A stretch of 64,000 nt of DNA from Pseudomonas putida (GTDB lineage: Bacteria > Pseudomonadota > Gammaproteobacteria > Pseudomonadales > Pseudomonadaceae): contig NZ_SMTE01000009.1 of assembly GCF_004357765.1 (NCBI RefSeq), forward strand, positions 235,571-299,570, written 5' to 3'. The notes under the pieces are model-generated. The model saw nothing but the letters and a program-made list of their open reading frames with translations, had not been told where the DNA came from and did not search any database. This document shows positions 53,698-62,865 of the stretch, one piece after another (within the stretch, counting starts at the first letter, position 1; every line of letters starts with the position of its first letter). Position numbers and translations under genes: made by a program.

Positions 53698-54144
53698 ATG
53701 GCTCGCGAACAAGCGCCTCGGCGGCGCGCCAGTGGGCGCGAAGAGGGCGTGCGCAATGCGCGCCTGAAACTGCTGGTGTTGGTCGCGCTGTGCCTGCTGC
53801 CCTTGCTGGGCGCAACGCGCATGGGCCTGTCGGGGCAGGGCTGGGTGTCGTTGGCAGTGTATCCATTGGCGAGCCTGGTGACCGTGTTGCTGTACTGGCA
53901 GGACAAGCACCAGGCACGCAGCCAGGCCTGGCGCACGCCGGAAAAGATCCTGCACGCCAGCGAACTGCTCGGCGGTTGGCCGGGTGCGCTGGTGGCCCAG
54001 CAGCTGTTCCGGCACAAGACCCGCAAGCTCTCCTACCAGCTGGTGTTCTGGGGCATCGTCCTGGCACACCAGGTGTTCTGGCTGGATTTCCTGTGGCTTG
54101 GCGGGCGGCTGCCGTGGCAGCAACTGTTCGGCAGCTTCGGCTGA
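53698..54144 (+). CDS. DUF1294 membrane protein
   Basis: 148 residues from ATG 53698. A basic N-terminus (EQAPRRRASGREEG) precedes about four hydrophobic segments and the DUF1294 signature RTPEKILHASELLGGWPGAL then RHKTRKLSYQLVFW. Function is unknown. It is cotranscribed with uppP (2-base gap) and ends 10 bases from the convergent lysR gene. Confidence 0.85.
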   Translation: MAREQAPRRRASGREEGVRNARLKLLVLVALCLLPLLGATRMGLSGQGWVSLAVYPLASLVTVLLYWQDKHQARSQAWRTPEKILHASELLGGWPGALVAQQLFRHKTRKLSYQLVFWGIVLAHQVFWLDFLWLGGRLPWQQLFGSFG

Positions 54145-54154
54145 CTACAGCAGT

Positions 54155-55057
54155 TCAGACATAGCGCTCTGCACAGGCCTCGAACGAAGCCGCCAGGTGG
54201 TCGATCCAGGCCCGCACCGCGGGCAACAAGCCACGCCGGTGCGGATATACCGCCTGCAGGTAGCCGCCCGGCAGCGACCATTCCGGGAGCAAACGTACCA
54301 GCTCGCCGCGCTCGAGCTCTTCTTCACAGAACATGCTTGGCAGGGCCGTAAAGCCCAAGCCGGCGCGCACAGCGGCGTTGCGTACGACGAAATCATCGAT
54401 GGCCAGACGCGGTTCCAGGGCGATTTCCTGCTGGCGGCCTTGGGGGCCGAGCAGTCGCAGATGCACAAGGCGATCGGCCTCGACAGCACCCAACACCGGC
54501 AGCGACGCCAGTTCGGCCGGGTCTCGGATATGGTCGGCGAAACCCGGTGCGGCCACCAGTTGCATTTGCGCCTGACGCAGGCGTCGGGTGACCAGAGTCG
54601 GATCTTCCTCGCCAAGATTGCGCACTCGTAGTGCGACGTCGATACCTTCGGAAATCAGGTCGACGCGGCGGTTGAGCAGGACCATGTCCAGTTGCACCAA
54701 CGGGTACTGTTCCAGAAAGCGGCTGATCACCTCGGGCAAAAAGGCATGTGCCAGCGCTACGGGGCACGATACCCGCAAGCGCCCCCGCGGTTCGCTGCTC
54801 ATGCTGGCCACTACCTCGTCGGCGGCTTCGGCCTCCATCAGCATGGCCTGACAGTGGTGCAGGTAGCGTTCACCCACTGCGGTGAGCTTCAGTTGGCGCG
54901 TGGTGCGTTGCAGCAAGCGGGTACCCAGGCGTTCCTCGAGCTCGGCGATGCGCCGGGACAGCCGCGATTTGGGGATGCCGAGCTGGCGCCCGGCGGCGGC
55001 GAAACCACCGGCTTCCACGACGCGGGCAAAATAGAATAAGTCATTAAGGTCTTGCAC
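54155..55057 (-). CDS. LysR-family regulator divergent from azoR
   Basis: 300 residues from a GTG start. N-terminal winged helix at residues 5-62 (FARVVEAGGFAAAGRQLGIP; KSRLSRRIAELEERLG), then a type 2 periplasmic-binding-like effector domain. The adjacent divergent target is azoR, and an inverted repeat sits between them, so it likely controls the azoreductase in response to quinone or electrophile stress, as similar pairs do. Confidence 0.9.
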   Translation of the reverse strand: MQDLNDLFYFARVVEAGGFAAAGRQLGIPKSRLSRRIAELEERLGTRLLQRTTRQLKLTAVGERYLHHCQAMLMEAEAADEVVASMSSEPRGRLRVSCPVALAHAFLPEVISRFLEQYPLVQLDMVLLNRRVDLISEGIDVALRVRNLGEEDPTLVTRRLRQAQMQLVAAPGFADHIRDPAELASLPVLGAVEADRLVHLRLLGPQGRQQEIALEPRLAIDDFVVRNAAVRAGLGFTALPSMFCEEELERGELVRLLPEWSLPGGYLQAVYPHRRGLLPAVRAWIDHLAASFEACAERYV

Positions 55058-55061
55058 ATTT

Positions 55062-55090
55062 TTTGTCCACTGTCCTATACGTGGGACAAA
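55062..55090. promoter_or_regulatory. Inverted repeat between lysR and azoR, probable LysR operator
   Basis: TTTGTCCAC and GTGGGACAAA are near-perfect arms 10 bases apart, starting 5 bases from the lysR start codon and 100 bases before azoR. A nested TGTCC/GGACA pair shares the right arm. Position suits LysR autorepression with azoR activation. Confidence 0.6.
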
Positions 55091-55189
55091 CTAACGCATT
55101 TTTACGGTCTTTTCAGCTATTAGCCGGTTGGTTAGGATTCTCTCCATCGTGATCGCCACCGCCGCGGTCTTCACTCACAGGAGAGCCCC

Positions 55190-55801
55190 ATGAAACTGTT
55201 GCATATCGATTCGAGCATCCTCGGCGACAATTCCGCCTCTCGCCAGCTCAGCCGTGAAGTGGTCGAGGCCTGGAAAGCCGCAGACCCCAGCGTCGAAGTG
55301 GTTTACCGCGACCTGGCCGCCGATGCCATCGCTCACTTCTCTGCCGCCACGTTGGTAGCTGCCGGCACTCCGGAAGACGTGCGTGATGCCGCCCAGGCCT
55401 TCGAGGCCAAGCTCAGCGCCGAAACCCTGGAAGAGTTCCTCGCCGCCGACGCCGTGGTGATCGGTGCGCCGATGTACAACTTCAGCGTGCCGACTCAGCT
55501 CAAGGCCTGGATCGATCGCGTCGCCGTTGCCGGCAAGACCTTCCGTTACACCGAAGCCGGTCCCGAAGGTCTGTGCGGGGACAAGAAGGTGGTGCTCGTC
55601 TCGACCGCCGGTGGCCTGCACGCAGGCCAGCCGACCGGTGTCGGCCATGAAGACTTCCTCAAGGTGTTCCTCGGCTTCATCGGTATCACCGACCTCGAAG
55701 TGGTTCGCGCCCATGGCCTGGCCTACGGCCCGGAACAGCGCAGCAAGGCTATCGACGACGCCCAGGCGCAGATCGCCAACGAACTGTTCGCCGCGGCCTG
55801 A
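55190..55801 (+). CDS. azoR: FMN-dependent NADH azoreductase
   Basis: 203-residue flavodoxin-like protein, standard AzoR length. It starts [20 protein letters not shown] (phosphate-binding loop for FMN) and has [20 protein letters not shown], the flavin/quinone contact, and STAGGLHAG. It reduces azo compounds and, physiologically, quinones in two-electron steps. AGGAG lies 7-8 bases before the ATG. A strong terminator follows. Confidence 0.94.
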   Translation: MKLLHIDSSILGDNSASRQLSREVVEAWKAADPSVEVVYRDLAADAIAHFSAATLVAAGTPEDVRDAAQAFEAKLSAETLEEFLAADAVVIGAPMYNFSVPTQLKAWIDRVAVAGKTFRYTEAGPEGLCGDKKVVLVSTAGGLHAGQPTGVGHEDFLKVFLGFIGITDLEVVRAHGLAYGPEQRSKAIDDAQAQIANELFAAA

Positions 55802-55810
55802 TGAGCGCTT

Positions 55811-55841
55811 GGACAGGGCGCTGCACGCGTCCCTGTCCTTT
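55811..55841 (+). terminator. Rho-independent terminator after azoR
   Basis: GGACAGGGCGC pairs with GCG-CCCTGTCC (one bulged T) around a 5-base loop and is followed by TTT, ten bases after the azoR stop codon. Confidence 0.8.
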
Positions 55842-55915
55842 CATCCAGTTTTCATCCTTCTGCGCCTGAGCCCGGCTTATGCTGGGCCGATTCCTTCTCG
55901 CGGCGACAGCAGCCG

Positions 55916-56941
55916 ATGAACATCCCCCGTCCTTTGCTGGCACTGATGCTCTGCGGCCTGCTCGGCCACGTCCAGGCAACGCCCTTGGTGGCCGGCCTGC
56001 ATCACATGACCCTGACCGACCCGGTCGACGCTCGGCCCATGCAGGCGTTGGCGTTCTATCCAGCCAACGGCCGCACCCACGAGCAACGCATCGACGGTTA
56101 CCGGCTGCAGGTAGCCGAGGAAGCGCCGGTTGCGATGGGGCAATTTCCCCTGCTGGTGCTGTCTCATGGCAACACCGGTAGCCCGCTGGCCTTGCACTAC
56201 CTGGCGACCTCGCTGGCGCGTGCTGGGTTCGTCGTGGTGGCCGTGGTCCATCCCGGCGACAATGCCCGCGATCCCAGCCGCCTGGGGACCTTGAGCAACC
56301 TCTATGGACGTCCCTTGCAGATCAGCGCGGCGATCAGCGCTGCGCGTGACGATACGGTGCTCGGCCCCCACCTGTCCGCTGGCAAGGTCGGGGTGATCGG
56401 CTATTCCGCTGGTGGCGAAACGGCACTGATTCTGTCCGGTGCCCAGCCCGACCTCGAGCGTCTGCGCCGGTATTGCCTGGAACGACCGGAGGACCACGAT
56501 GCCTGCAAGACTCACGGGGTCCTGATTGCCGACCGCAACGAGCTGGCCCCGCAGGCCGACCCTCGGGTAGGGGCGGTGATGTTGATGGCGCCATTGAGCC
56601 TGCTGTTCGGCCGACAGGCCTTGGCCGGGGTGCAGGTCCCGGCATTGATCTACAGCGGAGATCGCGACCAGTTGGTGGCGGTGGATCGCAACGCCGAGGC
56701 GTTGGCGCGAAAGCTGCCGATCACACCGGACTATCGCTTGTTAGCAGGAGCCGGGCACTTCGTGTTCATGGCCCGCTGCGATGCCGAGCAACAAGCGCGC
56801 ATGCCGGCTCTGTGCAAGGACGCCGAGGGCGTCGACCGTCGGCATATCCATCATACCTTGCAGCAGGACACCGCAGCGTTCTTCAGCCAAACCCTAGGCG
56901 CGCCGGCGATGGCTGAGCGCTCAGCGGCGGCGGGCAAGTAG
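55916..56941 (+). CDS. Secreted alpha/beta hydrolase (dienelactone hydrolase / PAF-acetylhydrolase-like)
   Basis: 341 residues with a signal peptide (LLALMLCGLLGHVQA). The nucleophile elbow is GYSAGGE (Ser near 163), the oxyanion region LLVLSHGNTGSP, a likely acid in YSGDRDQLV, and the catalytic His in GAGHFVFMARC. Cysteines at CLERPEDHDAC and later ARCDAEQQARMPALC may form disulfides. It should hydrolyse esters in the periplasm; substrate unknown. The last 21 bases overlap the convergent MFS gene. Confidence 0.85.
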   Translation: MNIPRPLLALMLCGLLGHVQATPLVAGLHHMTLTDPVDARPMQALAFYPANGRTHEQRIDGYRLQVAEEAPVAMGQFPLLVLSHGNTGSPLALHYLATSLARAGFVVVAVVHPGDNARDPSRLGTLSNLYGRPLQISAAISAARDDTVLGPHLSAGKVGVIGYSAGGETALILSGAQPDLERLRRYCLERPEDHDACKTHGVLIADRNELAPQADPRVGAVMLMAPLSLLFGRQALAGVQVPALIYSGDRDQLVAVDRNAEALARKLPITPDYRLLAGAGHFVFMARCDAEQQARMPALCKDAEGVDRRHIHHTLQQDTAAFFSQTLGAPAMAERSAAAGK

Positions 56942-58102
56942 CAGGCAGAGCCCAACGCCGGCCAGCGACAGCAGGGCAGCGACCCCGAAGATCGAGGCAT
57001 AGCCCAGGTGCACGGCCACTGCCCCCATCACCGGACCGGCGATCGCCAACGCCATGTCGAAGAACACGGCATAGGCGCCCAGACCCGCCCCCCGACTGCT
57101 GGCGGGGACCTGCTTGATCGCTTCCACCCCTAGCGCCGGGTACACCAGCGACAGACCGAAACCGGTCAAACCCGCGCCTACCAGCGCCCAGGCGGGCGCC
57201 GGAGCCAACCACAGCAGGCTCAGACCGACTACCTCGGTAGCCATGCAGGCGATAGCCACGTTGTAGCCACCGAAACGGTTGACCGCGTTGACGAACAACA
57301 GTCGCGAGATGATGAAGCACACGCCGAATGCGCTCAGGCACAACGCCGCCCCCTGCCAGCCACGTTGCAGGTAGTAGAGGGTGACGAAGGTGGTCAGCGT
57401 GCCGTAGCCGATGGAGGCCAGGGTCAGGCCCAGCCCGCAAGGTGCCACGCGACCGAAGGCCGACCAGAACGGCAAGCGCTCGCCCCGGGTGATCACCACG
57501 TCCTCCCGTCTACGCAGCACCAACAACGCCAGTACTGCCATCACCAGCAACGCCGGCCCGAGCACGGCAAAGCTCAAGTACTCCACTGCCAACACCCCCA
57601 CGGGGGCACCGATGGCGATGGCGCCGTAAGAGGCGATGCCGTTCCAGGAAATCACCCGAGCCGTGTGCTCGGCGCCGACCTGGTTGATGCCCCAGCTCAG
57701 CGTGGCGACGCCGATCAGGCCTTGAGCCACGCCGAGCAGCACACGCCCGATCAGCAGCAGCACGAGGCTGAGCAGTGGGCTGGACACGGTCCAGGCCGAC
57801 AGCAGCGTCAACACACCGCAGCCAGCGATGCCCAGCAGTCCATAGCTGATCGCGCGCTTGCCGCCGAGCGTGTCGGCCACGCGTCCGGCGAAGGGGCGGC
57901 TGGTCAGCGTGGCCAGGTATTGCAGGCCGATGGTCAGCCCGGCGACGATCGCGCCGAAGCCCAACTGGTCATGAACATAGCTGGGCAGCACAGCGATCGG
58001 CAGGCCGATGCAGAGAAATGCAATGAAGGTGTAGAAGACGATCGAGAGGATCTGCAGGGTGATGCCGAAGGTGTTGCTGGGGGCAGGTTCTTGCGCAGTC
58101 AT
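56921..58102 (-). CDS. MFS efflux transporter (arabinose/multidrug type)
   Basis: 393 residues with twelve predicted helices. The MFS motif after TM2 reads RPFAGRVADTLGGKRAI, and TM5 contains GVATLSWGINQVGAEH, the antiporter-like region. Overall it resembles the YhhS/AraJ group of small-molecule exporters. Cargo cannot be told from sequence. It is transcribed away from nothing obvious in regulation; no adjacent repressor is seen. Confidence 0.85.
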   Translation of the reverse strand: MTAQEPAPSNTFGITLQILSIVFYTFIAFLCIGLPIAVLPSYVHDQLGFGAIVAGLTIGLQYLATLTSRPFAGRVADTLGGKRAISYGLLGIAGCGVLTLLSAWTVSSPLLSLVLLLIGRVLLGVAQGLIGVATLSWGINQVGAEHTARVISWNGIASYGAIAIGAPVGVLAVEYLSFAVLGPALLVMAVLALLVLRRREDVVITRGERLPFWSAFGRVAPCGLGLTLASIGYGTLTTFVTLYYLQRGWQGAALCLSAFGVCFIISRLLFVNAVNRFGGYNVAIACMATEVVGLSLLWLAPAPAWALVGAGLTGFGLSLVYPALGVEAIKQVPASSRGAGLGAYAVFFDMALAIAGPVMGAVAVHLGYASIFGVAALLSLAGVGLCLLLARRR

Positions 58103-58253
58103 GGGCTCGTTCGCGGGCGGGCGGTTGGGCGTGACCCCATCATGGCTGTTGCGAAGGATAAATGAAAGCAGGCTAACGAATTATTCGACCGGTAGCCCCA
58201 CCTGCTGGAGGGCGGACCAGGCACCAGAAGGTGCCCAGTCCTCTGTCGATGGC

Positions 58254-59840
58254 TTAGACCACCACGCCCTGACTACGCAGGTAATCGTCGTAGGTACCGC
58301 TGAAGTCCACCACGCCATCGGCCGTCAGCTCGATGATGCGGGTAGCCAACGACGACACGAACTCGCGGTCGTGGCTGACGAACAGCAGCGTGCCTGGGTA
58401 GTTCTCCAGCGCCAGGTTCAGCGCCTCGATCGACTCCATGTCCAGGTGGTTGGTCGGCTCGTCCATCACCAGCACGTTCGGTTTCTGCAGGATCAGCTTG
58501 CCGAACAGCATGCGGCCTTGCTCACCGCCGGAAATCACCTTCACCGACTTGAGGATCTCATCGTTGGAGAACAGCATGCGTCCGAGCGTGCCGCGGATCA
58601 CCTGTTCGCCGCTGGTCCATTGGCCCATCCAGTCGAACAGGGTCACGTCGTCCTCGAAGTCGTGGGCGTGGTCCTGGGCGTAGTAGCCCACTTCGGCACT
58701 GTCGGTCCACTTCACTTCACCCTTGTCAGGGGTCAGCTCGCCGACCAGCGTGCGCAGCAGGGTGGTCTTGCCGATGCCGTTGGGGCCGATGATCGCCACC
58801 CGTTCGCCGGCTTCGATGGTGAAGCTGAAGTCCTTGAACAGCACCTTGTCGTCGAAGGCCTTGGCCATCTTCTCGACGGTGACCGCCTGGCGGTGCAGCT
58901 TCTTGGTCTGCTCGAAGCGGATGAACGGACTCACGCGGCTCGACGGCTTGACTTCGGCCAGCTGGATCTTGTCGATCTGCTTGGCGCGCGACGTCGCCTG
59001 CTTGGCTTTGGAGGCGTTGGCCGAGAAGCGGCTGACGAAGGTCTGCAGCTCGGCGATCTGCGCTTTCTTCTTGGCGTTGTCCGACAGCAATTGCTCGCGC
59101 GCCTGGGTAGCTGCGGTCATGTACTCGTCGTAGTTGCCTGGGAATACCCGCAACTCGCCATAGTCCAGGTCGGCCATGTGGGTGCAGACACTGTTGAGGA
59201 AGTGCCGGTCGTGGGAAATGATCACCATGGTGCTGTTACGCGCGGTGAGGATGGTTTCCAGCCAGCGAATGGTGTTGATGTCCAGGTGGTTGGTCGGTTC
59301 GTCGAGCAGCAGTACGTCCGGATCCGAGAACAGGGCCTGAGCCAGCAACACGCGCAGTTTCCAGCCTGGTGCGACTTCGCTCATCGGGCCGAAATGCTGT
59401 TCCAGCGGAATACCCAGGCCCAGCAGCAGTTCGCCGGCGCGGGATTCGGCGGTATAGCCGTCCATCTCGGCGAATTCGGTTTCCAGCTCGGCGACGGCCA
59501 TGCCGTCTTCTTCGGTCATTTCCGGCAGCGAGTAGATGCGGTCGCGCTCGGCCTTGACCTGCCACAGCTGGCCGTGGCCCATGATCACCGTGTCGATGAC
59601 GCTGAATTCTTCGTAGGCGAACTGGTCCTGGCGCAGTTTACCCAGGCGGGTGTTCGGCTCGAGCATGACCTGGCCACCGGACGGCTCCAGGTCGCCACCG
59701 AGAATCTTCATGAAGGTGGATTTGCCGCAGCCGTTGGCACCGATCAGGCCATAGCGGTTGCCGTTGTTGAATTTGACCGAGACGTTTTCGAACAGCGGCT
59801 TGGAGCCGAACTGCATGGTGATGTTGGCGGTGGAGATCAA
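58254..59840 (-). CDS. ybiT: ABC-F ATPase YbiT
   Basis: 528 residues with two ABC domains and no membrane part. Walker A motifs: [10 protein letters not shown] and [10 protein letters not shown]. Walker [12 protein letters not shown] and [10 protein letters not shown]. The ABC signature of the second half is [12 protein letters not shown], that of the first is degenerate ([15 protein letters not shown]). The interdomain linker ([17 protein letters not shown]) is the ABC-F P-site tRNA interaction motif. Length and linker match YbiT. It acts on ribosomes stalled on difficult sequences. Confidence 0.92.
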   Translation of the reverse strand: MISTANITMQFGSKPLFENVSVKFNNGNRYGLIGANGCGKSTFMKILGGDLEPSGGQVMLEPNTRLGKLRQDQFAYEEFSVIDTVIMGHGQLWQVKAERDRIYSLPEMTEEDGMAVAELETEFAEMDGYTAESRAGELLLGLGIPLEQHFGPMSEVAPGWKLRVLLAQALFSDPDVLLLDEPTNHLDINTIRWLETILTARNSTMVIISHDRHFLNSVCTHMADLDYGELRVFPGNYDEYMTAATQAREQLLSDNAKKKAQIAELQTFVSRFSANASKAKQATSRAKQIDKIQLAEVKPSSRVSPFIRFEQTKKLHRQAVTVEKMAKAFDDKVLFKDFSFTIEAGERVAIIGPNGIGKTTLLRTLVGELTPDKGEVKWTDSAEVGYYAQDHAHDFEDDVTLFDWMGQWTSGEQVIRGTLGRMLFSNDEILKSVKVISGGEQGRMLFGKLILQKPNVLVMDEPTNHLDMESIEALNLALENYPGTLLFVSHDREFVSSLATRIIELTADGVVDFSGTYDDYLRSQGVVV

Positions 59841-60075
59841 GGAGCTTACCTATCAATAACTTACGTGGCTTCGTCGCAGCTGCGGACCCATTTCGGACCA
59901 ATCTGGCGCTGAGCTAGCACCTGCCAGTCGTTGGACGAGTTCGTCCAGCGCGCATGAGTCGATGAGAGCATCTGCACGCTATGCCCGAGCTGTTGGGCGA
60001 TAAATGCGGGGGTTGAGGCCGAACATTGAGGCTATTGTCGCATAGGTGAGGTGGCAGTTGCAGGGGGGCAAGCAT

Positions 60076-60312
60076 TCAGCCTTCAGGTGGTGCCACCCCA
60101 CAGATGAACTGATTCGACCCCAGGCGGTGCGAACCGTACTCCACCACGTAACCTTCACCACGGCGCTCGGCCTCGGCTTTCGCGGTCTTATGGTCGGCGT
60201 AGACGTCGACGAAATGCCAGGGATGACGGTCTCGCAACACGCCCCAACCGAGCACCCAGCCTTCACGGCTCGGATCTGCTGGAAGATTTTTCGCCAGGCT
60301 GCGGATGCTCAT
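60076..60312 (-). CDS. Small hypothetical protein
   Basis: 78 residues from ATG 60312 (AGGAG upstream), MSIRSLAKNLPADPSREGWV. It is soluble, with aromatic-rich strands (VLGWGVLRDRHPWHFVDVYA) and a helix (HKTAKAEAERRGEGY). The pattern suggests a compact alpha/beta domain. No family recognised. Confidence 0.65.
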   Translation of the reverse strand: MSIRSLAKNLPADPSREGWVLGWGVLRDRHPWHFVDVYADHKTAKAEAERRGEGYVVEYGSHRLGSNQFICGVAPPEG

Positions 60313-60467
60313 GAGGCGCTCCTCGATTGCTGCAGACATGATGTGAACATAGCCGTATTCTACGTGCCCCCAATGCCAAACTGCTCAGCGTCGTGCCGTT
60401 GGCGCCGGCATCTGCTTGGCACGGCATTCTTGGGGCAGGGCGATCGTCGTTCAAAGGAGTTGAGATA

Positions 60468-60665
60468 GTGTGGATCGGAAGTGACCAGGCCAGGTTCAGA
60501 TTGCAGCGACGCATCATGGGGGTCGCGCTGTTCTTCGCGGTATTTTTCCTGGCTGCCAAGATCGAGGCCTACCTGGTGGGCGATGGCACTCTGACGGATG
60601 TGTTGCGCGGGCTGTTCGTCACCGGCTTCACCGGTGGCGCGTTCTACCTCGCAGGCAGATGGTGA
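60468..60665 (+). CDS. Small membrane protein
   Basis: 65 residues from GTG 60468, supported by AAAGGAG nine bases upstream. Two hydrophobic segments (IMGVALFFAVFFLAAKIEAY and VLRGLFVTGFTGGAFYLAG) flank a short loop. It is followed 28 bases later by another small membrane gene, probably in one transcript. No function can be assigned. Confidence 0.6.
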   Translation: MWIGSDQARFRLQRRIMGVALFFAVFFLAAKIEAYLVGDGTLTDVLRGLFVTGFTGGAFYLAGRW

Positions 60666-60693
60666 AATTGACTTGCGATAGAGGGGAGTGGGT

Positions 60694-60876
60694 GTGAGCA
60701 GCAAGCAGCGCATAGTGACTTTGCCTGGGCTGGCCACTTTGGTCATTACCGTCCTGGGCGTGGTGCTGTACTGCACCGAGCAGGTCGGGCTTTGGGGGAT
60801 GTTCGTCATCCTCATGCTGCCGAACATTTGCATTGGACTGAGCAAGCGCTTGAGCAGGCTCGCAGGCCGTACCTGA
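60694..60876 (+). CDS. Small membrane protein
   Basis: 60 residues from GTG 60694, preceded by AGGGGAG at good spacing; an in-frame GTG at 60688 is too close to that site. Two hydrophobic segments (LPGLATLVITVLGVVLYCTE and GLWGMFVILMLPNICIG) are followed by a basic tail. It likely pairs with the preceding small membrane gene. Unknown function. Confidence 0.55.
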   Translation: MSSKQRIVTLPGLATLVITVLGVVLYCTEQVGLWGMFVILMLPNICIGLSKRLSRLAGRT

Positions 60877-60909
60877 TATGCGGGAAACTTCCTGGCCAAT
60901 GGTCCGGAC

Positions 60910-61572
60910 TCATACCGGTACGATCAACTGCGGCCCTTCGTTCCTCACATTGCCCACGGCCATGCCAACCCGATGCCACGCGAAGGCTTCAGGCGGTTCT
61001 CCCAGGTTGAGTGCCAGTTGCTCTGCATGTGCATTCGCCGTTTGCGGGGACAGCCAGTCCCGGGCAAGCGCGGCTGACAAAACAACCGGCCGCCGATCAT
61101 GCACATCGACCATCCCTCCCAGCGCGTCGGCAGTGATGATCACAAAGCCATCATGCTGGTTTCCAGCAAACTGGCCGATGCTGGCGCACAGGGCAGGGCG
61201 ACCGTCCCGGCGCCGGATGTAATAGGGCTGTTTTTTCGGGCCGCCTTCATCGACCCATTCGTACCAGCCGTCCACCGGCGTGATCGCCCGTTGCGGCCAG
61301 ATCGCCCGGAAAAACGCACCATGGGCGACCTTCTCGACTCGGGCATTGATTGGCGGTGGACGATCGGTCGCCCAGTGCGGGCGCCACCCCCATTTCACCA
61401 TATCCGCCCGCAAGCCCGCGTCATCGACCCGCAGCACCGCCACGGGGGTGCTCGGCGCCACGTTGAACCTGTCCAGCTGTCCGTCGCCGACGTGGTTGCG
61501 CCAGGCGTCGGGCATGCTCAGGGTTTCGACGAAATCATGGATACCGCGGTATTGCGTCAGCCGCCCGCACAT
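60910..61572 (-). CDS. yedK: SRAP-domain abasic-site response protein (YedK/HMCES)
   Basis: 220 residues starting MCGRLTQY, so Cys2 becomes the N-terminal nucleophile after Met removal. Other active-site positions are present: Asn in PPINARVEKV, Glu in GWYEWVDE and His in VDVHDRRPVVL. The protein crosslinks to abasic sites in single-stranded DNA and protects them from error-prone processing. The divergent intergenic region carries a consensus LexA box, pointing to SOS control. Confidence 0.94.
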   Translation of the reverse strand: MCGRLTQYRGIHDFVETLSMPDAWRNHVGDGQLDRFNVAPSTPVAVLRVDDAGLRADMVKWGWRPHWATDRPPPINARVEKVAHGAFFRAIWPQRAITPVDGWYEWVDEGGPKKQPYYIRRRDGRPALCASIGQFAGNQHDGFVIITADALGGMVDVHDRRPVVLSAALARDWLSPQTANAHAEQLALNLGEPPEAFAWHRVGMAVGNVRNEGPQLIVPV

Positions 61573-61651
61573 CGCACTGTCCCCGCACCAGAAAAAGTAA
61601 GCATAGTCCGCTGCGTGGTAGTGGATTTTGTCGCTATAGGGTGCTGAAATG

Positions 61652-61667
61652 CTGTATCTATATACAG
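61652..61667. promoter_or_regulatory. LexA (SOS) box
   Basis: CTGTATCTATATACAG is a perfect match to the gammaproteobacterial SOS box CTGT-N8-ACAG with an AT-rich centre. It lies 80 bases upstream of yedK and 15 bases upstream of the divergent small gene at 61683, and so could repress either or both. Confidence 0.85.
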
Positions 61668-61682
61668 TGTCGATGGTGCGCT

Positions 61683-61976
61683 ATGTTTTTCCTTCTTGTC
61701 CGCCGCCGCGTGAAAGGTGTGGCGATCCCCTCTGGGCATCTGGGCCAGATACAGCCGCTGAGGGCGGATGTTCATATCGGCGACCATCACAGCCAGGCAC
61801 TTGGCCGAATCGCTACCCAGGCCTGGGTACACAATCCTGCGCCCGGACCTGACATCATTCCGCGGCTGCTCGATGCGCGGGTCACGGGCATGGCCCAATG
61901 TGGAATGAACATTACCGGCATGGAAGAAATCGACGGCGTGCTGTACGCGCAGTCGTGGTGGTGCAGGACACAGTGA
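61683..61976 (+). CDS. Small protein of unknown function under a LexA box
   Basis: 97 residues from ATG 61683. The sequence has the complexity of a folded protein: HLGQIQPLRADVHIGDHHSQ, LGRIATQAWVHNPAPGPDII, then GMNITGMEEIDGVLYAQSWW and a Cys near the end. No signal peptide or TM segment. The LexA box 15 bases upstream would sit over its promoter. I recognise no named family. A competing frame at 61649 ends early and lacks protein character. Confidence 0.65.
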   Translation: MFFLLVRRRVKGVAIPSGHLGQIQPLRADVHIGDHHSQALGRIATQAWVHNPAPGPDIIPRLLDARVTGMAQCGMNITGMEEIDGVLYAQSWWCRTQ

Positions 61977-62055
61977 CGTTCGGCCTGGGCGCTGGAAAGC
62001 GCCTCAGGTGTCGACTATGCCTAGTTAACGAACCACGTGCTTGGAAGGAGGCTCA

Positions 62056-62310
62056 ATGGACTGCTTCATTTGTGGAAACGAAGCGTTGCTTCTAAGAACG
62101 GGACCCTCCGGCCGCTCGGTCAACTGCCCTGAATGCGGTATTTATGAAGCGCGAGGCGACTTCAATCCGGCTTGTCGCGCCATAGCAGAGGGCTTGCGGG
62201 GCGCCCTCGACAGACAGCGCAGCGAAGCTGTCGAGCCAGCTGTTCTCACAAGCCAGGCGGCATATCTGCTCTATGTGCTCAGTCGAATCGGGCTCAATAG
62301 CCGTGCTTGA
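62056..62310 (+). CDS. Small protein with N-terminal zinc ribbon
   Basis: 84 residues from ATG 62056 with GGAGG at ideal spacing. Two CxxC knuckles (MDCFICGNEAL and VNCPECGIYEA) at residues 3-6 and 28-31 suggest a zinc ribbon, followed by a helical C-terminal half (LTSQAAYLLYVLSRIGL). Function unknown. Confidence 0.65.
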   Translation: MDCFICGNEALLLRTGPSGRSVNCPECGIYEARGDFNPACRAIAEGLRGALDRQRSEAVEPAVLTSQAAYLLYVLSRIGLNSRA

Positions 62311-62386
62311 GCGCGACTGGACCGAACCGTTCTACCTTGGTGGGTTAGTGCGATTTTGCCGCAGTTGATAGAATCCATCAGCTCAA

Positions 62387-62731
62387 ATGGATCAATTTCA
62401 AATGCCTATATTTCGTATTCTCAGTTGCTCGACTCTGATAGCCGTCATTGCGGGCTGTGCGACGCCTGGAAAGCCGACCGGCAGTAAGATCACGCACAAG
62501 ACGCCAGAGGCTTACGCTGCCTGCGTAATGCCGAAATGGCAAGCGCTGGCCCCGCAGACCACGCAAAAGTCAATTTCCCACGGCTATCGCATCACCGCAC
62601 CGAGTTCGGTCACCTCCGATGAGGTGCTGGAGGTCGTGGCGTATCACGAGGGTAGCCGGGCGACCTTCTACAAAGGCAGCTTCTTGTCCTCCAACAAGTT
62701 GCGCATGGCGGCGCGGGAATGTCTTGACTGA
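62387..62731 (+). CDS. Small putative lipoprotein
   Basis: 114 residues (an inner ATG at 62402 is also possible). The N-terminus is hydrophobic and ends in the lipobox VIAGC, so it should be lipidated. The mature part is mixed alpha/beta with AYAACVMPKWQALAPQTTQ and YKGSFLSSNKLRMAARECLD; the two mature Cys may pair. No family recognised. Confidence 0.6.
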   Translation: MDQFQMPIFRILSCSTLIAVIAGCATPGKPTGSKITHKTPEAYAACVMPKWQALAPQTTQKSISHGYRITAPSSVTSDEVLEVVAYHEGSRATFYKGSFLSSNKLRMAARECLD

Positions 62732-62865
62732 AACGCGCCGGCGATCGTGAGAGAGGCTGCATCCGTGATGAGCGCCCCGTGGGCGTCCGGAACCGCCATG
62801 GGGGCAAGTTTTGCATTCGCCTGCCTCACTCGTGATAATCCAGCTCTTTTTGCGGAGGTCTCCGA

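Noticed and set aside
58220-58235. GGCACC-AGAA-GGTGCC hairpin after ybiT as a terminator
   Set aside because: Only a 6-bp stem with no following T run; could be chance in GC-rich DNA.
58059-59912. 617-residue plus-strand frame across the ybiT region
   Set aside because: Antisense to a well-supported ABC-F gene, low-complexity His/Gln/Val composition, no motif.
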